Origin: Cacajao melanocephalus | Lineage: Eukaryota > Chordata > Mammalia > Primates > Pitheciidae | Reading direction: 5' to 3' | DNA length: 64,000 bases | Assembly: GCA_963573385.1 (NCBI GenBank) | Contig: CAUYLG010039177.1 | Location: 1-64,000, forward strand | Shown here: positions 36,269-46,403 of the stretch, piece after piece | Layout: every line of letters begins with the position of its first letter | How positions within the stretch are numbered: the first letter of the stretch is position 1 | Position numbers and translations under genes: made by a program | Notes under the pieces: model-generated | Database searches by the model: none | The model's input: the letters and a program-made list of their open reading frames with translations, nothing else | Told to the model about the DNA's origin: nothing

Positions 36269-37244
36269 GTTGTACGGCCTGCAATGGAGGTTTACCCTTG
36301 CCAACTGCAACTCAACATACTCATTCATTTTCTTCCAGGAATTTATGCTACAGACACTTTTCCTCCTTATTTTTTTCTTCCTTGTCCCTTGGAACTGTCC
36401 ATTCCCAAATAGCGAAAGGATATAGTCGAAGGAAATCAAATACCTTTAAAACAATTCTAATGCTATGAAAAGCTGTATTTAAATATCTGAAGAGAGAAAT
36501 TTTTGCTATAAAAACTTAGAGCAAGGTAACACCACTCACTTCAGAACCCTTCCACTTGGTGGAGTCTGCCAACACTAGATTTGATACCTGGTCTTGAGCT
36601 ATGTCTTGTATTACTTTTATGACTAAACCCATATGCCACTGTTCCCTCCCCACAAACCCCCTCAAAGTGCTTTTTGGCAGTTTTCAAATTCTTTCAAAAT
36701 AGACTCATGTTAGAATACAAATTGCCAAATTTAATTAGCTAAGTCTTTTCATGTCCGAAATAATACCCTGTAGTGTAAAGTATGATATCGGGTTTCAAAG
36801 ATGGGCAACAAACTCTTAAGCCCAGGTCACTTTTTCAGCCAGTGATTCTTACTGGGTTAGAATCAACACATACATTGATGAACTCAACATAATACTGCCC
36901 TAAGCAAGACAGACCTGAAGGTATAGCCACACACATACTTCAGTTGCCTCCCATGAAGAAAACAGAATGTATTCTGTTTGGAATGCATTGTTACAGTTCC
37001 TGTTCTTGGCCTAGGAATTTAAAAGTAGACATCAAAGTGTATAAATATAGCCTTGAAACCCAAAATAATATGGCTTTAAAAAACATATAAGGATTAACAT
37101 TCAGATAAAAGTCTTGAATCTGCCACATTTAGGGTATCCTTAAAGAATAGTTTTTTGATCTGGAAAATCAAAACAGATTCGCCTTACGATGATATCAGTT
37201 GGAGTTCAGTCCACACCAGTTATTTTAAAAGATGTTCATGTTAA
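36269..37244. other. DAB2: DAB2 intron 1, unique sequence
   Basis: No gene or repeat recognised. Confidence 0.45.
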
Positions 37245-37346
37245 GCATTCATTCCCATTTGAGTACTAACCAGGTCTGACCCTGCTTAGCTTCCAAAATC
37301 AGGCTTGTTCATGGCCACAGATACTAAGTATTGTATGGCCACGGAT
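37245..37346 (-). pseudogene. 5S rRNA-derived pseudogene fragment
   Basis: The plus strand has GAGTACTAACCAGGTCTGAC then CCTGCTTAGCTTCC, the reverse complement of the conserved 5S rRNA core around its internal promoter. A preceding ATTCCCATTTG matches the next 5S segment (reverse of ATGGGAGA-type sequence, diverged), and GTATGGCCACGGAT matches the 5S 5' end. A short ATGGCCACAGATACTAAGTA unit is repeated in diverged form immediately after, lengthening the 5' part. Bases are substituted and missing, so it is a dead copy of an RNA polymerase III gene. Confidence 0.8.
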
Positions 37347-40067
37347 ATTAAGTGTCAACTAGGTATAAAGTTGTTAGCTAGAAAACTGAGAGAGCAAGAA
37401 GAGAAGAGCAAGTTATCACTGGGTGAATAAACTACAGAAAGCAGCTACCACCTCTAGGGCGGAGGGGACGAAGGTAAGGCATTAGAACCATCAGAGTTTA
37501 TAAAGCTTGGAGGAGAAGGTCCCAGGGTGCTGCTCCTGAGGCCTCTGAGAAGGGAGTGATGCTCAGCTAGGACTGGAGTCCCTACGCTCTGAGGACCTGG
37601 GACCTGTTGGCCTGGAGAGAGTACACCAGAGGACTGATGCTGGTGTCTCCAAGAGAGGCACAGTGAAGCTCGTTCTGCAAGTATCTTTAAAGAATAATTT
37701 AAATAGTTAAATAAAACTGGATTCAGGGGCTGTTTTAGGAAGAAACTCTTGCTGCTGGAGTGAAGAAGCTCTGCTAGAGTCACACCCCCAGGAGCCCCAA
37801 GCTGTAAGGAAGTCCAGGAGGAACAAGCAGACGTGTGCATGTTCCTTCTCCAGCGCCCCTTACTGGCAGAGCTGACATGCAGCCAGCGGGCAAAGCAGGA
37901 ATTTTGCACAGTCTAGCTCTGGCTTTACAAACCAGGGATACAGAGGTGGTTCTAAAGCTGAGACAACTTAGTAAATGGCACAGACCATCCCTCTAGCTAC
38001 TCAGCATCCACATTCACCCTTCCACACTTTTCAACTGCTCCCCCGATAGCCACCATCTAAAAAGGTGCAACTGCCTTTCATTCAGAGGAAGATGTTCTCA
38101 CCCTCACCCCAAAGCTGCAAAGACCCAATAGGCATCACGTTCATTTCTGGGAAACAGTTAGTGTCTTTGGGCTACATGAACCAATCCTACACTTCAGTCA
38201 TAGTCCCATGTGAATAATTCACTGCCTAAAGACAAAATTGTACATTTAACATCAAAAATACTTACATTAAAAGAGAAGCTAGAGAGATAAGAAAATAGAT
38301 AATAGATACCAGTGTATACACATAACAAGCAAGAAAGAAAATACAAATAGCTACAACTCTCCTCATCACCATCTACACGAATGCCATCTATATGCCAGAC
38401 ATTGAGAAATGAGTGTCCTACCTTCAGGGAGATTATATCCAGGGTGTGGACATACAAGCAAATAGATTTGTGTGTAAACCATGCAATGGACATGTGTATG
38501 TCAAGAGGACAACGTGAAGCTGTGCTGGAATACAGCTTCTCAGTTGAGATTTGTCACTGCAGTGTTGAGGAACTCTGGCTTGGGGACAGTCTGGGTTACA
38601 AGCCTGGTTCTACCACTTAGAAGGCATGTCATTTAAAATGTCTGTGCTTTGGCCTTCCCTCTGGAAAATGGAATGTCATGATACAGTAATACTCACAGGA
38701 CTACTATGAATCTTTTAGAGTTGATATGAGTAAAAGGTTAATCGTGCCTGGTGCCCACATAAGTCCTGAGTTAAGCATGGCTTTGAGTCTTTTACTGTGT
38801 AAGGCTTTCAAGTGTAAACAGACTGTCTCCTGGCTGCCAACCAGCCAGGTGTCTTTGAGCAAAATTAACTACTAAATCTCCAAGTGAAGCCATTCAGATA
38901 ACATTACTCATACACAGATTGCATGAATGTATGTATTTAAAGACTGTTCAGATTATAAAGACTATTTTAAGACTCACAGTGGAAGAAATTAAGTACTGAC
39001 CCCTAAGAAAACATGTAAAGCAAGGTAAGTGCAATTTAAATTGAGCAAAAACTTGAGAGTTACTTTTATTTAGATACTCTTTAAGTATCTAACAAACGAC
39101 AGATATTCCCATGTGGTGGGCTTGGTCCTTCAATTAAAATGTTCACTTAAATGGGTGCTATAGGCACGGAATGAAGAGGGCTTTTGGTGGGGCTGGGATT
39201 GTAGGGGGGTTAGTGTGTCAGCCCATAGGTTGTCTTAATAGGATTACAAACAATGAATGGCTTTTCGTTGCCTTTGGTCATCAGTCAATGTAGAAAGTTA
39301 ATCCACTCGCTCTAGCTCTCTCTACAGCTATGTAGAAACACTGACTCCTGGAAAGTCAAGGAACCTTTTGGAACGCTACCTCACTTCTGTGTGTTTATAA
39401 TGATTGTGTTTTCCTGTTTCTCCTACTGTGATACATCGAGGGTAGGGGAGAGGTTGTGAGAGCACGTGACAGACTGTTTGGAGGATGGTGTTGCTGAATA
39501 ACAACATAAAAATATATTAGATGAATTGCATAATTGGCACCCCATCAATCCGTTATTTCCTTGGAGATCATATGCAGAAGCCTAATACTTAAAACAAATT
39601 TAACAATGAGAATAAGATAAAATTCATAACTCTACTCTTGTCACTGCCTTTACAGTTAAGCAATTTTGCGAAGAACTGAAATTTATAATGCCCGATCTCG
39701 AATGACATTTGCAATCTTACCAGGCTCAGCATTTAACTTCCTTCTGTTTTGCTATAAAACCTAGCAAGCTTTCAATTCTTATCTTTTCTTGGCATAAAAA
39801 TCTGCTTAGCTAGATAATCATTAAATGTTACCAGATACGAAGTCCTTAAAGAAAAACCTAATAAGCACACATTTGCCATTTTGGAAACTACAAAGGAAAT
39901 GGTCCTACCCACTCCCCTGCTTTCAGCCTTCAGTCTAATATGGTAGGAGAAGGAACAAAATGAGTCAAAGAACTACAAAAGAAAGTCACTAGGTGTAAGT
40001 CTATTCTGGCATCAAGTCTGGGTCTGCTGTGTTCTGATCTCACTGTGCCTCTAAACTCTGCCTACAG
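37347..40067. other. DAB2: DAB2 intron 1, distal part
   Basis: About 37,440-37,930 is GC-richer, with a 151-codon minus-strand frame of no recognised family. A MIR lies at 38,560-38,790. The intron ends at a good acceptor, CTCTGCCTACAG (40056-40067). Confidence 0.45.
38560..38790 (+). repeat. MIR SINE
   Basis: TACAAGCCTGGTTCTACCAC, a TTAGAAGGCATGTCATTTAA segment, CTCTGGAAAATGGAATG, then GTGCCTGGTGCCCACATAAG, in MIR order. Confidence 0.7.
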
Positions 40068-40263
40068 GTGTCTGTTGTGGGAGGTTATGTTTATTTGAGA
40101 TTTCTCCATTGGGGATCGCCTGGTGTCACCAAGTGTCCACTGGTACTACCGTTTGCTGCCTGCCTTCTTGCCATGTCTAACGAAGTGGAAACAAGTGCAA
40201 CCAATGGTCAGCCCGACCAACAGGCCGCACCAAAAGCACCCTCAAAGAAGGAAAAGAAGAAAG
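40068..40263 (+). CDS. DAB2: DAB2 exon 2: 5'UTR end and residues 1-30
   Basis: Acceptor CCTACAG ends at 40067. Coding starts at ATG 40173 (context GCC ATG T, -3 purine) and runs to 40263, ending in phase 1 at donor AAAG|GTATGG. The peptide begins MSNEVETSATNGQPDQQ and ends in a lysine-rich KKEKKK. Ser24, the known protein kinase C site of human DAB2, is present. The leader part of the exon holds a three-codon upstream frame (ATG 40087, TGA 40096-40098). The main frame is open upstream of the ATG through the whole exon but has no upstream ATG, so I chose 40173. Confidence 0.95.
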
Positions 40264-41109
40264 GTATGGAAAAATCCTCTTGAAGCCAAGGAAGGAAGCT
40301 AGAGGTAGTTAACCCTGGAGAAATGTGAGATTCAGAATAAAGCAAGGGCTGGCTCTTAGCTTAGCTTAGTATCAAGTTGTCCTAATAGGAAAGTTCTGTA
40401 CTTTGGCAAAAGAGATTGGTTCATCCCACATGTAATAAGACGTCTCTGGAAATCTGCTATTACACCCACTTAGGTCCAGCTGGGAAATATTCGTAGCATC
40501 TTGTTCAGTTAATAATGCAATCATTAATTATCATATAATTATTATATCATTATCTTTTAGTAATTCATTTACCATTTGGCTTTACTGAGCTCATTGGGAA
40601 TGGAATTACACAGACCTTTTAAAAGGAGCAAAACATGTTATAAAGATGGGATAATTATCTTAATAATTCTCAAGAGAACTTACCCATAATTCCTTTCTGC
40701 CTTTTGATAGTTAAAAATGTTGGTAAATTGTTTGGCAGCTTAGTTTTCTTACATTAAAAATATGTATATTATCATCTTTACATTCTTTTAAAGCCTTAAA
40801 AAAAGCTATGATGAACAATGTCCCCAACTCCTACCTCCCATGTTCCTGTAAGTTTCCCATAATTCTGTCAGTTTTGTACTTCTAAGAGTTTATTTTCTCC
40901 CACACCAAATCCATACACAGTTTATTGTGGAACATGATTTTGCTCAAAGGAAGTAAGCATAAGACAGGATAGAATATCACATATATGATCAGTTGTAGTA
41001 TAATCAGGATTTATATTACTTAAATTTTGGAGATTCTAGAGCATATTTGGTCATAATTAGAACTGGCATTCAAGAGTAAACTTTCTCCTGTATTCCTTTC
41101 TTTTCTCAG
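40264..41109. other. DAB2: DAB2 intron 2
   Basis: 846-bp GT-AG intron, AT-rich, with no repeat recognised. Confidence 0.9.
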
Positions 41110-41249
41110 GCCCTGAAAAGACAGATGAATATCTCTTAGCGAGGTTCAAAGGTGATGGTGTAAAATATAAAGCCAAGCTGATTGGCATTGATGATGTGCC
41201 AGATGCAAGAGGAGATAAAATGAGCCAAGACTCTATGATGAAACTAAAG
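41110..41249 (+). CDS. DAB2: DAB2 exon 3: residues 31-77, start of PTB domain
   Basis: Acceptor TTTTCTCAG, donor AAAG|GTAAAA. Completes a split glycine codon and encodes [20 protein letters not shown] and onward to MMKLK. This is the first part of the phosphotyrosine-binding (Disabled/Shc-type) domain, which in DAB2 binds unphosphorylated FxNPxY tails and PI(4,5)P2. The RGD tripeptide at residues 64-66, reported in human DAB2 as an integrin alphaIIb-beta3 binding site, is intact. Confidence 0.97.
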
Positions 41250-42030
41250 GTAAAAGGGAAGTGAATGCTTTGTCTGTATATTAAGCAAAAGTCCAAAAGA
41301 GGGAATTATAGCAGAAGCTCTTGTTGACCTGTGTACAATTACTTGAGACACCTTTTTAATCGCATTATCCATCGGTATCGCCCCATTTTCTGAGAAGCTG
41401 TGAGTGTTTGCGTATTTGGAGGGCTGTCCTAGAGACCTCATTTTATCAAGTAGAACAGAACTCTAGATGCCTTTTCCTTCTGGCAAACTCAACATTAGGA
41501 CGAACCGAGCCTATTCTTATTCCTATAAAAGCTGTGTGCAAATGTGTGCATTGTTTGTCTTACTATATGTGGAGAGCAGGGAATACCCTGTTTTAGACCT
41601 GGGAATTGTTCTGATAAAATTCAGGATTCTACTTAGACACTGGTGTTCCTTAGTGTTAGCCTTTCTGTTTTTTTAAATTTTAAAATTTAGTGCCATGGCA
41701 TTATATAAAACTGACTAAATAAATAATATGTATTCAATAGTTCAAGGCCTAGAAGAAGCAGCTTTAAAGATCTTCTAGTTGAACTTTACCAACGACTATT
41801 CTGAGGCCAAGAGAATTGCAGTGACTTGTCTGATTTCACATAGCTAACTAAGGGATGCCCTGGTTCAACGTCTTCCATGCCGTCATCCTGTCCCTGATGA
41901 AAATTGCTGAATCCTTTCAGAGATGGCAAACCAAGTTGAAAACAAAACTGACTGACTGAAAAGTTTAATATTAAAAGCATTGTAAGGTGTTTTATAAATT
42001 TGATTTCTATTGTTTTTCCAATCTCATCAG
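41250..42030. other. DAB2: DAB2 intron 3
   Basis: 781-bp GT-AG intron. About 41,755-41,850 carries an old SINE/L2-type motif (GAGGCCAAGAGAATTGCAGT then GACTTGTCTGATTTCACA). Confidence 0.85.
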
Positions 42031-42129
42031 GGAATGGCAGCAGCGGGTCGGTCTCAGGGACAACATAAACAAAGGATCTGGGTCAACATTTCCCTTTCTG
42101 GGATAAAAATAATTGATGAGAAAACTGGG
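42031..42129 (+). CDS. DAB2: DAB2 exon 4: residues 78-110, PTB domain
   Basis: 99-nt phase-0 exon between ATCTCATCAG and GGG|GTAAGA. Encodes GMAAAGRSQGQHKQRIWVNI through KIIDEKTG, the strand-rich middle of the PTB fold. Skipping it would keep frame but remove core PTB structure. Confidence 0.97.
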
Positions 42130-42326
42130 GTAAGAATTCACATTTGCTAATACCTCTCTGACCACCTGAGTCTGACCAACAATTTGCTCCTTGAATTTCA
42201 GCTCCCCTTCTTCTTTCTCAAAGTTCTATAGGGAACAAATATAGCATATATTACATCTCCAGAAGTAACAGGCAGAAAACAGAATAGGAGGTAAGGAGTC
42301 AACATACTTTATTTTGAATTTATGTT

Positions 42327-42376
42327 CTATAATAAACGTGACTCTAAGTCTAGACTTAGAGTCACATTTATTATAG
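42327..42376. repeat. 50-bp near-perfect palindrome
   Basis: Arms 42327-42351 and 42352-42376 are 25 bases each with no spacer. Only one pair (42337/42366) is mismatched. The centre reads AAGTCT|AGACTT. Confidence 0.97.
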
Positions 42377-42389
42377 ATATAATATAGAT

Positions 42390-42452
42390 ATATATGTTTT
42401 TTGAAAATTATATAATATAAACATATATTTTAATAAAGTAAAAAACATATAT
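42390..42452. repeat. AT-rich hairpin, 13-bp arms
   Basis: ATATATGTTTTTT at 42390-42402 pairs perfectly with AAAAAACATATAT at 42440-42452; spacer 37 nt, also AT-rich and partly self-complementary. It is followed by a TA repeat to about 42467. Confidence 0.85.
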
Positions 42453-43579
42453 ATATATATTATATATTTTGACATCAGGTATACAGATCTAGATTAGTCT
42501 TAACCCCTGGTTTGTGACACTTTTACATATTGGTTACATGTGAACTTACCGGCTGAGCTAAAACTTCACCCATAACACATCTACCTGTTATTCATTTATT
42601 TTTTCCCTGCCTCCTCACCCCACAGATGTAACCTTGTTTATTTTTTGTTGGTTCCTGTTGTTCTATCACTTATGAACAGTCTTATTTATTTTACTTTGTT
42701 TTTAAGCCTTATCAGAAAGCTATTTATCATACGTCAAGTCTTCTGGGATATTTTTTCTGTACTCAATGTAACATTATAAGACTCATGTATTTTAAAATGT
42801 TGCGTGTGGCTCAGTTTCATTGCTATCATATATTCTCTCGCATCACAATACTGTGGGGAGACCTCCAGTTACTATTCATCCCTTTCTAGAATGCCCATTA
42901 TCTACTTTGCAAACCTAGGGCCCTGGCACCCTAGTGGACCCCACTCAGCTGCTGGTACTGGGGTCCTCAGGCATATTCTCTTCATCATTCTCCTTTATCT
43001 CTCAACTTTTATTTTCCCAAGCCCATCAAAGAAAGTTGGCATGTTTCTCTCACCCTTTCTCCCCCCTCAAACTTTCTAAGATCCTCAATAAAAACTTTTC
43101 AGTGGCCTTAGGCATTCAGGACCAAAAGCCGAGACACACTCTGCCACCTACAAATATCCCTAAAGAGTTGAACCTTGTTACCTGCTTGAAAGGATCAAGA
43201 GAAAGGAGGGAAAAATAGAAGAAAAGACACTACTAAACCAATTACGTTCCATTCCTTATAATTCATGGTTATTGACATAGGTTGTCTAGGTGAGGCTGAG
43301 AAATACTTGATGATAGTATTTGGTATCTTCCAGAATATACTGGGAATACTGTTCCATTAACACATAGGATGGTTCCTTGGCCACTCTGAGCCATCATCAA
43401 AGAATCCCTGTGAACACTCCAAGCTTAATTATGCTGTTCAAGTTTGCCTTTGAGTTGGGAAATTAGACCTATTTTGGCTTGGCTTAAGGGCTAAATGTCT
43501 CCCCTTCACTTGATCTTCTAATCCTCAGTCCTTCCTTGCTATGTGGCATCATGTCTTTAAAGTAGGGAGAGTAAAGTAC

Positions 43580-43914
<335 letters not shown>

Positions 43915-44107
43915 TAGTCTTCCTTTCTTCTGGAGCCCTTTCTAGCAAGAGTAATACTCTAGCTTTCAACCAGAAACTAAAAATCTTTCTTCAAATGGTT
44001 TAACCTTTTCATATATACCTCCATATATGTGTCTCTGGCTTAGGTGTGCTAGCCTGCAAATACATTCTAGTTTTCTTAATAAACTACTCTTTGTGTTTCT
44101 TTTTAAG

Positions 44108-44239
44108 GTAATAGAGCATGAACATCCAGTAAATAAGATTTCTTTCATTGCCCGTGATGTGACAGACAACCGGGCATTTGGTTACGTGTGCGGAGGAGAA
44201 GGCCAGCATCAGTTTTTTGCCATAAAAACTGGGCAACAG
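44108..44239 (+). CDS. DAB2: DAB2 exon 5: residues 111-154, PTB domain
   Basis: 132-nt phase-0 exon, acceptor TCTTTTTAAG, donor CAACAG|GTGAGC. Encodes [20 protein letters not shown] and on through [16 protein letters not shown]. The [17 protein letters not shown] segment is the conserved PTB core shared with Disabled proteins and forms the peptide-binding strand region. Confidence 0.97.
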
Positions 44240-44773
44240 GTGAGCTCTAAGTGTTGACATAGACATGGGGACGTGTTCTCTGTTCGGCATTGGAGTGTCT
44301 GTCACTCAACTGGAAAATTTACTAGAAATAATTGGATATAGGAAGGCTAAATAATGATTCAGAGAATGACCATTTTTATTGCCCTATGGAATCTTTTTAA
44401 AATGTCATTGATAGCCATGTACGGCTGTTGGCACAGGACTGTGAGAATGGACCTTCTTATAAAGTCAATGCCGATTACAGAACGATGGTGAATTATTCTC
44501 AGAAACCTTAAAGGGACTTCAAAAATGATTGTGACACCTCTTATTTTGTCTAAATACTTATTAACCCTGCTGTCCTTTATGTACCTAAGGATGGGGATTG
44601 GGTCGGTGGTGATCTTCTATAAGCCAGGGGAGGGTAGTAAGGAGTTTTAAAATTTAAAAAACAACAACAACAACAAAAAAAACAACTCCCAGTATGAATT
44701 ATAACTGATGGGAGACAAAGGAAATAAAATACTAAAATTAAAATACTGATGACTATGCTTTCCCTTGCTGCAG
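44240..44773. other. DAB2: DAB2 intron 5
   Basis: 534-bp GT-AG intron with a CAA-rich A tract at about 44,660-44,685. Nothing else seen. Confidence 0.9.
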
Positions 44774-44854
44774 GCTGAACCATTAGTCATTGATCTTAAA
44801 GACCTTTTTCAAGTTATCTATAATGTAAAGAAAAAGGAAGAAGAAAAGAAAAAG
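44774..44854 (+). CDS. DAB2: DAB2 exon 6: residues 155-181, end of PTB domain
   Basis: 81-nt phase-0 exon following GCTGCAG. Encodes AEPLVIDLKDLFQVIYNVKK and a run of Glu/Lys. The DLKDLFQVIY segment is the C-terminal PTB helix that packs against the sheet. The donor is AAG|GCAAGT, a GC rather than GT splice site. Other positions of that donor fit the consensus perfectly, typical of functional GC-AG introns. Confidence 0.96.
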
Positions 44855-45594
<740 letters not shown>

Positions 45595-45621
45595 ATGGAG
45601 GAAGCCAACAAAACAGTTGAG
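45595..45621 (+). CDS. DAB2: DAB2 exon 7: residues 182-190 (microexon)
   Basis: 27-nt phase-0 exon encoding MEEANKTVE, between TTTTTAG and GAG|GTAAGA. It continues the charged helix after the PTB domain. Human DAB2, as I recall, has Ile and Ser/Ala at three of these positions. Confidence 0.93.
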
Positions 45622-45862
45622 GTAAGATTGCATCTTTACTTCTCATGAATCGTGTGTGATGCTTAGAAACCCTTGTTTGCTACCTGCCCAACCACGCTCC
45701 CCACCCTGCTTATTACTGTGTTTATGACCTCTCTGATCATGAAAGATGTTTAGTTAAAAGAGGAATGCCAAATTAACTACTGCTGAGCAAGCTAATACAG
45801 TGAACAAATACATTTTATAGAGAAAACTCAACTAAATCCTTAAATATTTGCTGTCTTTTCAG
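45622..45862. other. DAB2: DAB2 intron 7
   Basis: 241-bp GT-AG intron, unique sequence. Confidence 0.9.
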
Positions 45863-45916
45863 AATGGGAGTGAGACCCTAATGATTCTAGATGACCAAAC
45901 TAACAAAATGAAATTG
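45863..45916 (+). CDS. DAB2: DAB2 exon 8: residues 191-208
   Basis: 54-nt phase-0 exon encoding NGSETLMILDDQTNKMKL, between CTGTCTTTTCAG and TTG|GTACGT. Linker between PTB domain and the endocytic-motif region. Confidence 0.94.
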
Positions 45917-46340
45917 GTACGTATTAATATGTGATGTTTGACAGTTCTTACTTATCTGAACATGGGTTCTACTCCTGTAGATGTTGCTAATACCAAATCT
46001 GTATTGAATCTGTATGAAAATCCAATTGCGATAACTGTTTTTCAAAATGTTAGTGTAACATCTATGTCAACATACAAAAGTAATCAAAAAACAAAAATTA
46101 GAAAAGTAACATTTTTAGTAGCCACACCTGAATCTAAGCTAATACTTTTTAAGAGTGTGGACAAGATAGATTTGTTGGGGAAATCTACATGACTACACTT
46201 CCTGACCTAAATAGCTTAATATCAAATCTATTAGTTAAATGGAAATTAAATTGTGACAACTACTTTCCTAAACTTTAGGGAACAAATGATCACAACAATG
46301 TAGTAGACACATCTAAATCTAATCCAAATACTTTTTTAAG
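45917..46340. other. DAB2: DAB2 intron 8 with decayed exon 9 copy
   Basis: 424-bp GT-AG intron ending ACTTTTTTAAG. It includes a degenerate duplicate of exon 9 at about 46154-46219. Confidence 0.9.
46154..46219 (+). pseudogene. Decayed duplicate of DAB2 exon 9
   Basis: AGTGTGGACAAGATAGATTT then GTTGGGG, and later CTTCCTGACCTAAATAG, align with exon 9 from its first base about 187 bp downstream. The preceding intron (GTAGCCACACCTGAATCTAA / GTAGACACATCTAAATCTAA) is also duplicated. The copy has a 6-nt insertion, a TGA in the exon 9 frame (46190-46192), and a donor ruined from CAGTAAGT to a TTAATATC-type sequence. Confidence 0.85.
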
Positions 46341-46403
46341 GGTGTTGACCAGATGGATTTGTTTGGGGACATGTCCACACCTCCTGACCTAAATAGTCCA
46401 ACA
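46341..46403 (+). CDS. DAB2: DAB2 exon 9: residues 209-229
   Basis: 63-nt phase-0 exon encoding GVDQMDLFGDMSTPPDLNSP and T, donor ACA|GTAAGT. It carries the DLFGDMSTPPDL segment that precedes the clathrin-binding region. Confidence 0.96.
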
